Assembly (NCBI RefSeq): GCF_011393335.1
Contig: NZ_CP049865.1
Coordinates: 1,568,722-1,632,721 of the forward strand
DNA length: 64,000 bases
Direction of reading: 5' to 3'
Source of the DNA: Propioniciclava coleopterorum
GTDB lineage: Bacteria > Actinomycetota > Actinomycetes > Propionibacteriales > Propionibacteriaceae
Of this stretch, positions 18,544 to 27,250 are shown one piece after another. The translations under genes and the position numbers were made by a program. The notes beneath the pieces are model-generated. The model worked only from the letters and a program-made list of their open reading frames with translations, did no database searches and had not been told where the DNA came from. Position 1 is the first letter of the stretch; every line of letters begins with the position of its first letter.

Positions 18544-18771
18544 ATGACCATGCGAACCTACGAGTCGTTGCCCACGGCCGCTGCGCGCATCGGGGTCAGC
18601 GTGAAGACCATCCGCCGCCGGATCGCCGAGGGCGTCCTCCCCGTGTACCGCTGCGGCCGCATCCTCAGGCTGGACCCAGACGACGTCGATGCCATGTTCA
18701 GCCGGTATCCCCAATGGTCGACAGCGCCGCAGGCCTCAGCGAGGGCCCGGACCGCTCAACGGGCCTCATAG
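18544..18771 (+). CDS. Excisionase-like HTH protein (MerR/HTH_17 type)
   Basis: A 75-residue protein. YESLPTAAARIGVSVKTIRRRIAEGVLPVYRCGRILRLDPDDVDAMF is the typical winged HTH of excisionases and MerR-like directionality factors (recognition helix KTIRRRI, wing GRILRLD). Such proteins bend DNA for phage or ICE excision, or act as small regulators. No integrase gene or att repeat is visible in this window. Its location, between the Tad/replication region and the metal-resistance cluster, is compatible with an element border or an internal control module. The ATG at 18544 follows an AAAGGGAC site. Confidence 0.72.
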   Translation: MTMRTYESLPTAAARIGVSVKTIRRRIAEGVLPVYRCGRILRLDPDDVDAMFSRYPQWSTAPQASARARTAQRAS

Positions 18772-18837
18772 CCTGGCTCGACGGAACGGGCAGCCAGTCC
18801 CGCTTGAGCACCACGCGACACTAACGATGCATGACGC

Positions 18838-18858
18838 TACTATCGTCACATGACGATA
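18838..18858 (+). promoter_or_regulatory. Leaderless promoter and operator of cmtR
   Basis: TATCGTCA (18841-18848) and TGACGATA (18851-18858) form a perfect 8-2-8 inverted repeat that covers the ATG at 18850. TACTAT (18838-18843) is a -10-like hexamer ending 6 bp before that ATG, so transcription probably begins at the start codon. A repressor bound here would block the start site directly. Confidence 0.65.
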
Positions 18859-19266
18859 CCGACTGGCGCTGAGAGTGCGCCCGATGGTGGCGACCTGCAG
18901 GTCGCGGCTGCCTTGTTCCACAGCCTGTCCGACCCGTCTCGGCTGGCCATCTTGCAGCACTTGATCTTCGGAGAACATCGAGTCCGCGATTTGACCGAGC
19001 ACCTGGGGTTGGCGCAATCGACGGTGAGTGCCCACCTGGCGTGCTTGCGGGAGTGCGGGCTCGTGGCGTCGCGTCCACAAGGGCGGGCATCGGTCTTCTC
19101 GCTGGTGAGCGCACCGGAGTTGCTGGCGGCATTGGCTGCAGCGGAGCGACTGCTGGCTACCACCGGCCAGGGGGTGGCGTTGTGTCCGAACTACGGGGTG
19201 GGCACCACGACGAACCCCACACCGGAAGAGCTGAAGGTACATGCCACGGTCGGGGCGGACCGGTGA
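18850..19266 (+). CDS. cmtR: CmtR-like Cd(II)/Pb(II)-sensing ArsR-family repressor
   Basis: A 138-residue ArsR/SmtB winged-helix repressor. LSDPSRLAILQHL starts the fold and AQSTVSAHLACLRECGLV is the recognition region. Cys65 and Cys69 within it, plus Cys112 in the C-terminal LCPNYG, reproduce the three-Cys arrangement known for Mycobacterium CmtR, which releases DNA on Cd or Pb binding. The gene starts at the ATG inside its own palindrome, so it is probably autoregulated and leaderless. It overlaps the downstream ATPase gene (GTGA, 19263-19266), as in the cmtR-cmtA arrangement. Metal specificity is inferred from these Cys positions. Confidence 0.85.
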   Translation: MTIPTGAESAPDGGDLQVAAALFHSLSDPSRLAILQHLIFGEHRVRDLTEHLGLAQSTVSAHLACLRECGLVASRPQGRASVFSLVSAPELLAALAAAERLLATTGQGVALCPNYGVGTTTNPTPEELKVHATVGADR

Positions 19267-21260
19267 GCGGGCAGGAGGATCCGCACGGCGACGAGCGCGA
19301 GGAAGGCATGTCGGCGTGCGGGTGTGACGCCCCCATTGCCAAGGCGCCTAGCGACGACGACGACGCGGTGGAGCACCTGTGGCAGGTGCGCGACATCCAG
19401 TTCGGGTTGGCATCGGGCGCCCTGCTGCTGGCCGGTTTCCTGACCGGCCTGGCCGGATGGGAGACGGTCAGGCTCGTCCTCAGCTGGGTGGCGTTGCTGG
19501 TCGGCGGGTCGACGTTCGTACCGGGTGCGTTGAAGAAACTTGCCAAGGGCAAGCTGGGGGTTGGTCTACTGATGACCATCGGCGCCGTGGGCGCGACTCT
19601 CCTGGGCCAGGTCGAGGAAGCAGCGACCCTGGCGTTCCTGTTCTCCCTCAGCGAAGGCCTGGAGGACTACTCGCTGGCCAAGACCCGGCACAGCCTGCGC
19701 GCCCTGCTCGACCTGGTCCCGCGTCAGGCCACCGTGCTGCGCGACGGTGTGGAGGTCGTCGTCGATCCCGACGAGCTCGTCGTGGGCGACCTGATGGTGG
19801 TCAAGCCGGGCGAACGGCTCGCCACCGACGGCGTCATCCGCACCGGACGGACAGCCTTGGACACCTCGGCGATCACCGGCGAATCCATGCCGATCGAGGT
19901 CGGCCCCTCCGACGAGGTGTACGCCGGTGCGATCAACGGCACCGGCATCCTCGAGGTGGAGGTGACCTCGACCGCGGACAACAACTCGCTGGCCCGAATC
20001 GTGCACATCGTCGAGGCCGAGTCGTCCCGGCGCGGGACCACCCAACGGCTCGCCGACAGGATCGCGAAACCGTTGGTACCGGGGATCCTGCTTGCAGCGG
20101 CCTTGACTGTGGTCGCCGGCTTCGCCGTGGGCGACCCCGGCCTGTGGCTGCAACGAGCATTGGTCATGGTGGTCGCCGCGTCCCCCTGCGCCCTGGCCAT
20201 TTCGGTGCCGGTCACCGTCGTGGCATCCATCGGGGCGGCCAGCCGGCGCGGCATCCTCGTCAAGGGTGGCGCCGCGATGGAGGTCCTCGGCAAGGTCCGC
20301 ACCGTCGCCCTGGACAAGACCGGAACCCTCACCCGCAACCAACCCGTCGTCATCGAGGTGACAACCACCGGCCCGCACACCCGCGAGCAGGTGCTCGCCT
20401 GGGCCGCCGCGCTTGAGGCACGCAGCGAGCACCCCCTCGCCAAGGCCATCCTCGCCGCCACCGAAACCACCACGACCGCCGACGACGTGCAGGCGGCCGT
20501 CGGCGCCGGACTGACCGGCACCCTGGACGGGCACAGCCTAAGGTTGGGGCGTCCCGGCTGGATCGAGGCAGGCCCACTCGCCGGCGACATCGACCGGATG
20601 CAACAAGCCGGGGCCACCGCCGTCCTCGTCGAGGTCGACGGGCAGACCACCGGCGCGATCGCGGTCCGCGACGAACTCCGCCCCGAAGCCGCCCATGTCG
20701 TCGCCCACTTCCGCTCCCACGGCTACGCCGTCGCGATGCTCACCGGGGACAACACGGCCACCGCCCAGGCGCTCGCCGCCGAGGCCGGGATTACTGACGT
20801 GTACGCCGACCTGCGGCCCGAGGATAAGTCGACCATCATCCACAGGCTGCGGGAAAGGGGCCAGGTCACGGCGATGGTCGGCGATGGCGTCAACGACGCC
20901 CCCGCGCTGGCCAGCGCCGACTTGGGCGTGGCCATGGGCGCCATGGGCACCGACGTCGCCATCGAAACCGCCGACGTCGCCCTGATGGGCGACGACCTGC
21001 GCCTCCTGCCGCACGCGTTCGATCACGCCCGCTACACGCGCCGGATCATGCTGCAGAACGTGGTCCTGTCGATCGCGTTGCTCGCGGTCCTGATCCCGCT
21101 CGCCCTTTTCGGCGTCCTGGGGTTGGCGGCCGTGGTGCTGGTTCACGAGGTGGCCGAGGTGTTCGTGATCGCCAACGGTGTCCGCGCGGGCCGCACCACC
21201 CACCTGCCCACCCTCACCGCATTGGCCGACAGGCCCGCCCTGCAAGGAGCGACAGCGTGA
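19263..21260 (+). CDS. P1B-type heavy-metal efflux ATPase with SPC motif (CtpG/CmtA-like)
   Basis: A 665-residue membrane ATPase exporting divalent metals. A short Cys motif (SACGCD, Cys19 and Cys21) lies at the N-terminus, with no full HMA domain. The transport motif is SPC (about residues 306-308, AASPCALAIS) rather than CPC, a feature of P1B-4-like Co/Zn/Cd pumps. The last helices carry HEVAEVFVIANG. Catalytic motifs are intact: TGES, DKTGT (Asp near 351), SEHPL, MLTGDN and [10 protein letters not shown]. The GTG at 19263 overlaps the cmtR stop; ATG 19308 is an alternative. The stop overlaps the CDF start (21257-21260). Regulation by CmtR is expected. Likely substrates are Cd, Pb, Co or Zn. 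Confidence 0.87.
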   Translation: MSGQEDPHGDEREEGMSACGCDAPIAKAPSDDDDAVEHLWQVRDIQFGLASGALLLAGFLTGLAGWETVRLVLSWVALLVGGSTFVPGALKKLAKGKLGVGLLMTIGAVGATLLGQVEEAATLAFLFSLSEGLEDYSLAKTRHSLRALLDLVPRQATVLRDGVEVVVDPDELVVGDLMVVKPGERLATDGVIRTGRTALDTSAITGESMPIEVGPSDEVYAGAINGTGILEVEVTSTADNNSLARIVHIVEAESSRRGTTQRLADRIAKPLVPGILLAAALTVVAGFAVGDPGLWLQRALVMVVAASPCALAISVPVTVVASIGAASRRGILVKGGAAMEVLGKVRTVALDKTGTLTRNQPVVIEVTTTGPHTREQVLAWAAALEARSEHPLAKAILAATETTTTADDVQAAVGAGLTGTLDGHSLRLGRPGWIEAGPLAGDIDRMQQAGATAVLVEVDGQTTGAIAVRDELRPEAAHVVAHFRSHGYAVAMLTGDNTATAQALAAEAGITDVYADLRPEDKSTIIHRLRERGQVTAMVGDGVNDAPALASADLGVAMGAMGTDVAIETADVALMGDDLRLLPHAFDHARYTRRIMLQNVVLSIALLAVLIPLALFGVLGLAAVVLVHEVAEVFVIANGVRAGRTTHLPTLTALADRPALQGATA

Positions 21261-22171
21261 GCACGGGCCACGACCACGCGCCGCAGGGCACCCATCGGGG
21301 CAAGTTGGCGATCGCGTTCGGGATCACTGCCACCATCCTGGTCGCCGAGCTCATCGGCGCGTGGTGGACCAACAGCCTGGCGCTGTTGGTCGACGCCGGC
21401 CACATGCTCACCGACGCCTCGGGCCTGCTGATGGCGCTCATCGCCGCAAACCTCGCCCTTCGTCCACCCACCCCCGAACGCACCTGGGGTTGGCGGCGCT
21501 CCGAAGTGCTGGCCGCTGGAGCCCAAGCCGCGGTCCTGCTCGGGGTCGGGGTGTACGCGTTCGTCGAGGGTGTTCGGCGCCTGTGGACGCCCCCGGAGGT
21601 CACCGCCGGCGGGCTGCTGGTGTTCGGCGTCGTCGGTCTGGTCGGCAACATCGTCTCGATGCTGGTACTCAGCTCGGGCCGCGGTGCGAACCTCAACATG
21701 CGCGCCGCCTTCCTTGAGGTCGTCAACGACGCCCTCGGGTCGGTGGCGGTGATCGTGAGCGCGGTCGTCATTGCGCTGACAGGGTGGACCCGGATCGACG
21801 CCCTCGCAGGCATGCTGATCGCGACCCTGATCGTGCCGCGGGCGATCACCATCCTGCGGGAGGCGGGGAGCATCCTGCTGGAGTCCACTCCTCCGGGGTT
21901 GAACCTCGAAGAGGTCCGTCGTCACATCCTGGAGGTGCCGCACGTGGTGGGGGTGCACGACCTGCACGCTTCCACCATCGCCACCGGTCTGCCGGTCCTC
22001 ACCGCCCACGTTGTGGTCGAGGAGGCCTGCTTCGCCGACGGCCACGCCGCCCAGATGCTGACCGATCTCCAAGCGTGTGTGGCCGACCACTTCGACGTGA
22101 GCGTCGAGCACTCCACCTTCCAACTCGAATCACCCGACCACGCGCAACGCGAACACACCACACACAGCTAG
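21257..22171 (+). CDS. Cation diffusion facilitator (CzcD/ZitB-like)
   Basis: A 304-residue metal/H+ antiporter of the inner membrane. It has a His-containing N-terminus (GHDHAPQGTHRG), six membrane helices and a C-terminal cytoplasmic domain ending in a His-rich tail. The helix-2 metal site is intact (DAGHMLTD). In helix 5 the usual H-x3-D is replaced by E-x3-D (FLEVVNDALGS), a variant that may alter substrate choice among Zn, Cd and Co. It is coupled by GTGA to the upstream ATPase gene and is probably co-transcribed with cmtR. A decayed, close homologue lies between the two IS copies at 45 kb. Confidence 0.88.
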   Translation: MSTGHDHAPQGTHRGKLAIAFGITATILVAELIGAWWTNSLALLVDAGHMLTDASGLLMALIAANLALRPPTPERTWGWRRSEVLAAGAQAAVLLGVGVYAFVEGVRRLWTPPEVTAGGLLVFGVVGLVGNIVSMLVLSSGRGANLNMRAAFLEVVNDALGSVAVIVSAVVIALTGWTRIDALAGMLIATLIVPRAITILREAGSILLESTPPGLNLEEVRRHILEVPHVVGVHDLHASTIATGLPVLTAHVVVEEACFADGHAAQMLTDLQACVADHFDVSVEHSTFQLESPDHAQREHTTHS

Positions 22172-22251
22172 TTCGATCCCTCAGTCCCGACCAGCGCCAG
22201 GAGCGCAATCGTGCTCCCGCCCCGCGGCATGAGAGTGCACGACTGTAACCA

Positions 22252-22557
22252 CTACCAATCGGTCGCGAGTTCGTGGAGAAGCGTGTCCCATACGCCCGGG
22301 CGAACGGATCGTGGCGGGGTCTCGCTCAACTCTTTCGCAACCTCTTGGAACACGAACTGCGTGAGCCCGACAACTGCTGGGTGGGTAGACAGGCTGCCGG
22401 CCCCTCCCACGCGCAGCTGTTCGGTGTCCAACGGGGTGTACCTGACCACCCGATCGCTTGACCCCACCGGCCACGGAAAGGCACGCTGGGTCGTCAGGTG
22501 GAAGCCCGCCCTGAACGCCTTCGCGATCACCTTCGCAGGCAGGTTCGAGAGAGCCAC
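22252..22557 (-). CDS. Small conserved-looking hypothetical protein
   Basis: A 101-residue frame starting with GTG on the minus strand: ALSNLPAKVIAKAFRAGFHLTTQRAFPWPVGSSDRVVRYTPLDTEQL and onward to LLHELATDW. Residue composition is protein-like (balanced aromatics, Gln, Val), unlike the Arg/Pro-rich shadows elsewhere, and no competing frame exists on the other strand. No family is recognised and no strong ribosome site is visible. It is divergent from the DUF305 gene. It may be a stray accessory gene within the metal region. Confidence 0.5.
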   Translation of the reverse strand: MALSNLPAKVIAKAFRAGFHLTTQRAFPWPVGSSDRVVRYTPLDTEQLRVGGAGSLSTHPAVVGLTQFVFQEVAKELSETPPRSVRPGVWDTLLHELATDW

Positions 22558-22624
22558 TCACTAGAAACCGCCGGGCCTCACACACCGTTTATCTGACAGA
22601 CCCTAGTGATCCGAAGGAGATGCC

Positions 22625-23164
22625 ATGAGTAGCGAAGACGATCGATCCTCAGAGCGGGCGTCGCATCAGGGGACAGGCCACACTTCACACGATCGTTCGG
22701 GGAAGGCCAGTGACCCCGGCCTGGGTACTTACGTGCGTTTCGGTCTGATGATCTTGACCTCTTCAGTGGTGATGTACATCGTCATGTACCTGAACACTTA
22801 CTCGATCGACCACGTCTTCTGGAGTTGGACGCGGTTCTTCATGACGATGATGTCCGCGGCGACCATGACTGTCGTCATGTTGACCTTCATGCTGGGGATG
22901 TACCGCAACCGGATGGTGAACGCGGTGATCGTGGTGGGAGCTGTCGTGGTGTTCGGTGCGGGCCTTGCCCTGGTCCGCACCCAGGCCACCGTCGGCGACG
23001 TCGCGTGGATGCGGGCGATGATCCCGCACCACTCGATCGCGATCCTCACCAGCGAGCGCGCCCACCTCGAGGATCCGCGGGTCCGTGAGTTGGCGGACTC
23101 GATCATTGAGGCGCAGCGCAAGGAAATCGAGGAGATGAAGGCCTACATCAAGGAGTTGGAGTAG
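22625..23164 (+). CDS. Membrane-anchored DUF305 protein
   Basis: A 179-residue protein with a polar N-terminus (about 35 residues), three membrane helices (YVRFGLMILTSSVVMYIVMY, FFMTMMSAATMTVVMLTFM and NAVIVVGAVVVFGAGLALV) and a C-terminal DUF305 segment with MRAMIPHHSIAILTSERA and IIEAQRKEIEEMKAYI. DUF305 domains are short four-helix units with HH and Met residues, common in copper and heavy-metal clusters, where metal binding is suspected. A GAAGGAG site precedes the ATG. The gene has lower GC than its neighbours, suggesting separate acquisition. No CTTGA-type operator is seen in front of this one. Confidence 0.82.
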   Translation: MSSEDDRSSERASHQGTGHTSHDRSGKASDPGLGTYVRFGLMILTSSVVMYIVMYLNTYSIDHVFWSWTRFFMTMMSAATMTVVMLTFMLGMYRNRMVNAVIVVGAVVVFGAGLALVRTQATVGDVAWMRAMIPHHSIAILTSERAHLEDPRVRELADSIIEAQRKEIEEMKAYIKELE

Positions 23165-23489
23165 GGGAACGGGCTCCCGGTGCAGGCGGCCGAGGCGACG
23201 CGCGATGCTCGGCGACGTCCCGTGCACCAGCCCGCGTGGTGATCGTGGAGGGCGATTCCGTGCACGGGCCGCAACCCGAACGCGTGGTCAGCGAGGCCGA
23301 TCTGCTGGTGGGGCGCGAGTGGAGGGCTTGGAGGCCGCCAGTTGACCAGCTCTGTGAGGTGCGATCGGTGGCGGCATGGAGGGAGCTGAGGAACGCCGAC
23401 AGATAGTTGGCGTGGGTCTTGCCACTGACCGGAGCGCGCGTCGGCGATTTGTGCGTTGGACCGGCCTCTCGGCGACGGGGCCGAGCACC
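23165..23489. other. Non-coding or decayed stretch before a CDF remnant
   Basis: No intact gene is visible. The right part may contain the eroded 5' portion of the CDF remnant that begins near 23490, but I cannot align it with confidence. Confidence 0.35.
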
Positions 23490-23745
23490 TCCGCCGTGAT
23501 CGAAGGCATCATGATATTGGTCGCTGTGGCGTTCATCCTGTGGACCTCGGTGGTGCTTTCCTCAACCCGCTCCAGTTGGAGAACGTGGGCGTCGGGCTGG
23601 CATTCGGTGGTCGCGTCCGCCGTCAACGGCGCCGTCGCCGTCGCCGTGGTCCTCATGCGAGCCGCATGCGCCGCTTGATCAGGCTGACTGCTGACGGAAA
23701 TACCTGATGACCGACCTGTGGACCTCGGCCCGGAGTCGTGCCGGG
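23490..23745 (+). pseudogene. Remnant of a second-type cation diffusion facilitator gene
   Basis: Protein-like pieces lie in shifting frames and together read like the middle of a CDF transporter: SAVIEGIMILVAVAFILWTSVV, then FLNPLQLENVGVGLAFGG, then ASAVNGAVAVAVVLMRA, then RLTADGN and LMTDLWTSA. In intact CDFs these form helices 3-5 and the start of the helix-5 metal site (A-D-G/H-x-L-x-T-D). At least three frame changes are needed, both ends are missing and the metal-site His is absent. It is a decayed fragment, distinct from the intact CDF at 21.3 kb. Confidence 0.6.
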
Positions 23746-23903
23746 TGTCATATGGAAGCGGACGTTCTGCCTACTGTCTCTTGGACGACGCGGACGGCTT
23801 GGCGTCAGCTCGCAGGCCACCCGGACGAGGGCGTGACGCCGGCGCAATGAGCGGCTGTCCGGTCAGCGTCCACAGCGGAGGAGCGGGTGTCACGGTCTTG
23901 CCC

Positions 23904-25027
23904 TCACCGCCCCGATTGGTGCGTTTCCCTGGGGAGGGTGAGTCGCAGGGTGGCGCCGGTGCCCTCCCCGTCGCTGGTGGCGGTGAGGCTGCCCCCGTGG
24001 GCTTCGGCGAGTGCTTTGGCGATGGTGAGCCCGATGCCGGATCCGCCCTTGTCGGCCTCCCTGGCGGCGTCGCCGCGGTAGAAGCGCTCGAAGATGTGCG
24101 CGAGTTGTTCGGCGGTCATGCCTTGGCCTGTGTCGGCGACGCTGATGGTCACGGCGTCCGGGGTCGAGGTTGACGTCACGTCGACTCGTCTCCCCTGGGG
24201 GGTGTGTCGGAGGGCGTTGGTGAGCAGGTTGCCGAGGATCTGGGCGACGCGCTGGGGGTCGGCTCGGACCGGCACGTCGTCGACTCGGACGGTGAGGGTG
24301 ACGCCTTTGGTGTCGTAGGCGTGCCTGGCCTGACGGATCGCCGGCTCGACCAGATCGGTGAGCGGTTGCACGCTGGTCTGGAGTTCGATGCGTCCTTCTT
24401 CGGCTCGGGACACCTCGTCGAGGTCGCGGGCGAGCCGAGTGAGGCGTTGGGCTTGTTGCTCGACGACGGCTTGGGTGTTGTCGTCCCAGGTGAGGACACC
24501 GTCGGCGATCCCTTCGAGGTGGGCGTTGAGGGTGGCGATGGGGGTACGCATTTCGTGGGCCAGGTCGGACAGGAGGCGCCGGCGGGTGTTCTCGACGTCG
24601 CCGAGGCGGTCGGCCATGGTGTTGAACGTGTCGCCCATGGTGCTCAACTCGGGGCCGCCGCCCGTGACGGTGACCCGGGCGTCGTAGTCGCCACGGCTGA
24701 GCCGGCCGGCCGCCTGGGTCAGGAGCTCGACGGGATGGCCGATGCGGCGGGTCAGGTACCACGAGATCCCGAGGGAGGCGGCGAGCGCGACCAGCAGCCC
24801 GACGGTGAGGGAGATCATGCTGGCGTCGGCGAAGGCGCGTTCGATGTGGACGATCTCGGGAGAGTCGGGCGGGTGGCCCGTGTCCAGGAGGTGGGCGTGG
24901 AACAGCGGTGGCCCGATGATCGCGGCGGTCAGGCCGGCGCTGGCCACGATGGCGAACAGGACGATGGCCTGGGCGACGAACAGCCTGGTGCCGAGCCGCC
25001 AGGCGCCCACAGCGTGGAACGGGCGGG

Positions 25028-25031
<4 letters not shown>
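23904..25031 (-). CDS. Sensor histidine kinase of the copper two-component system
   Basis: A 375-residue membrane kinase. The first membrane helix is around residues 14-38; the second (about 75-97) follows a short extracytoplasmic loop of roughly 30-35 residues that contains two His (FHAHLLDTGH). HAMP-like and H-box regions follow (SDLAHEMRTPIATLNAH), then N-box GNLLTNALRHTP and G-boxes DTGQGMT and GSGIGLTI. The sensor loop is very small for this class. It starts with GTG overlapping the regulator stop (GTGA, 25028-25031), so the pair is one unit. The surrounding copper genes and shared operators suggest copper sensing, but the ligand is inferred. Confidence 0.88.
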
Positions 25032-25741
<710 letters not shown>

Positions 25742-25802
25742 GTCAGCCAGTATGGCCGCGACCCGCTGAGCACTGGTGAGCTGGGTCGGGCTCCCGGGCG
25801 GG

Positions 25803-25819
25803 TCTTGATGCGATCTTGA
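25803..25819 (+). promoter_or_regulatory. CTTGA direct-repeat operator between the two-component system and M23 gene
   Basis: TCTTGA (25803-25808) and TCTTGA (25814-25819) repeat with an 11-bp period. The site lies between the divergent response-regulator and peptidase genes and could serve both, giving autoregulation. Confidence 0.7.
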
Positions 25820-25964
25820 GACGATCCCGGTCGAACGGTGAGGCAACGCCGGGATGCTGAGTCAAGCCCGTGTTCGACCCGAGGCCGGCGTGCTGCCTTC
25901 GGTCTCTAGCCGGGGCCTCGTCGTGGGGCCGCACGGGGTCTTCCACAACGAGGAGTCAATTCGC

Positions 25965-26921
25965 GTGACGTCGTACCGTGCTGTCCGTGCCGTAGCCATG
26001 ACACCCAGCCGATCCGCAGGTGAGCGCCCGCGAGGTCCTTTGCCGGGAGCTGGCCCTCGGCGTGCGGCGCCTGCTGCGCAGCGCCGTCCGACGGTGGTTG
26101 CGCTGTCCAGCCTGGGGTTGGCGGCGGCCGTGGTCGCTAGCGTGGCGGTGGTCGGTCTGGGTGCGGCCACCTCGGTGGCCGCGGTGCCGCGTCCGGACGC
26201 CGTGGGCGCCCCGCTGCCCGTGGCGGAACTGCGCGGCGTGCAGACCAGCCGCGGCGAGACTCGCGTGACCAGGCAGGGGGATGCAATGCTGCCGGAAGGC
26301 CCAGCGGTGGGCGACGCCCGCGCTGCACGCAAGGCGGTGGCGGAGCGGCAGGCTGAACTGGAAGCCACGGCGGAGGCGATCGACCGGGAGACGCAGCGGC
26401 TCTCCGATGTCGCTGCGCAGCAACGGCAGCTGGCTGCGCGGGAGGCTGAGCGGGAGGCTGAGCGGGAGGCTGAGCGGGAGGCTGAGCGGGCGAAGGCGGC
26501 CGAGGCTGCTTCGAAGGCCTTCGTGTGGCCCACCGCGGGTGGGGTGTCCAGCGGGTTCGGGTACCGCGTCCACCCGATCCTGAAGAAGCGCAAGCTGCAC
26601 AACGGCGCCGACATCGGCGGGGCCTGCGGGCAGCCGATCGTGGCGGTCCGCGCCGGCGTCGTCACACGGGCGGAGCGATCAGGGTCGAATGGTGGGGCCG
26701 GCCACAATGTCCGGATCGACCACGGCCCGGTCGGCGGCGCCGAACTGGAGACGGCCTACCTGCACATGGACGACGTGGCGGTGAAGGTCGGCCAGCGGGT
26801 CGAGACCGGGCAACGGTTGGGCACGGTGGGCTCGACGGGTCTGTCGACGGCCTGCCACCTCCATCTCAGCCTCTACAAGGACGGCGCGGGCAGCGACCCG
26901 CTCGCCTACCTCACGAAGTAG
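25965..26921 (+). CDS. Secreted M23 (LytM-type) peptidase
   Basis: A protein of about 318 residues with a basic N-terminus, one hydrophobic export segment (ALSSLGLAAAVVASVAVVGLGAATSVAAV), an Ala/Glu/Arg coiled coil (about residues 115-185), and a C-terminal M23 metallopeptidase domain. Zinc ligands are visible in HNGAD (near 212-216) and HLHLS (near 299-303). Such enzymes cut or remodel peptidoglycan, or activate amidases. The GTG at 25965 is chosen for its GAGGAG site; ATG 25998 is possible. It is divergent from the two-component system with a CTTGA operator between them, so it may be metal-induced to remodel the wall. A 12-bp tandem repeat lies in the coiled coil. Confidence 0.85.
   Translation: MTSYRAVRAVAMTPSRSAGERPRGPLPGAGPRRAAPAAQRRPTVVALSSLGLAAAVVASVAVVGLGAATSVAAVPRPDAVGAPLPVAELRGVQTSRGETRVTRQGDAMLPEGPAVGDARAARKAVAERQAELEATAEAIDRETQRLSDVAAQQRQLAAREAEREAEREAEREAERAKAAEAASKAFVWPTAGGVSSGFGYRVHPILKKRKLHNGADIGGACGQPIVAVRAGVVTRAERSGSNGGAGHNVRIDHGPVGGAELETAYLHMDDVAVKVGQRVETGQRLGTVGSTGLSTACHLHLSLYKDGAGSDPLAYLTK
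26441..26488 (+). repeat. Four copies of a 12-bp tandem repeat in the M23 gene
   Basis: The unit GGAGGCTGAGCG repeats four times in frame and encodes (R)EAE blocks of the coiled coil. Because the unit is a multiple of three, copy-number slippage would lengthen or shorten the coil by four residues per unit without breaking the frame. Confidence 0.85.
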
Positions 26922-26927
26922 TCGCGA

Positions 26928-26944
26928 TCTTGACCGAACCTGAA
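26928..26944 (+). promoter_or_regulatory. Weak CTTGA-type operator before the multicopper oxidase unit
   Basis: A good half-site TCTTGA (26928-26933) is followed by a degraded second half, CTGAA, at 26940-26944. Position (67 bp before the next start) and the first half-site fit the series; the second half is poor. Confidence 0.45.
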
Positions 26945-27010
26945 CCCGCGCCACACGGCGACTCCACAGCAGGCGGCCACAGTGGCAGGACGTCAGGAGA
27001 GGGGATTGCT

Positions 27011-27250
27011 ATGGGCTGGGAGATGTGGGTCCTCATGCTCGTCGGCATGGCCGGCTTCTGGGCAGTGGTCCTGTTGGGCATCCGCGCGCTGTTCCTGGCG
27101 GGCGGAAAAACGCCTGAGCCGCGATTCCGCGATGCACCCGAGAACGACGCCACCGCCGGGCGCTCGCAGCCTCGGGCTTCGGCCGAGCCGCCGGCCCGGA
27201 CCGACTCCTCCTCAACGTCTCGAATAGCACCCATCGAAAGGCACCCATGA
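27011..27250 (+). CDS. Small single-helix membrane protein upstream of the oxidase
   Basis: A 79-residue protein with one N-terminal membrane helix (MGWEMWVLMLVGMAGFWAVVLLGIRALFLAGG) and a polar Pro/Ser/Arg tail. It is rich in Met and Trp near the membrane, as in many small copper-cluster proteins. GGAGAGGGG precedes the ATG and its stop overlaps the oxidase start (ATGA, 27247-27250), so the two are coupled. No domain is recognised in the tail; it resembles the membrane part of SHOCT proteins but the SHOCT motif is absent. It may help tether or mature the oxidase. Confidence 0.68.
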   Translation: MGWEMWVLMLVGMAGFWAVVLLGIRALFLAGGKTPEPRFRDAPENDATAGRSQPRASAEPPARTDSSSTSRIAPIERHP

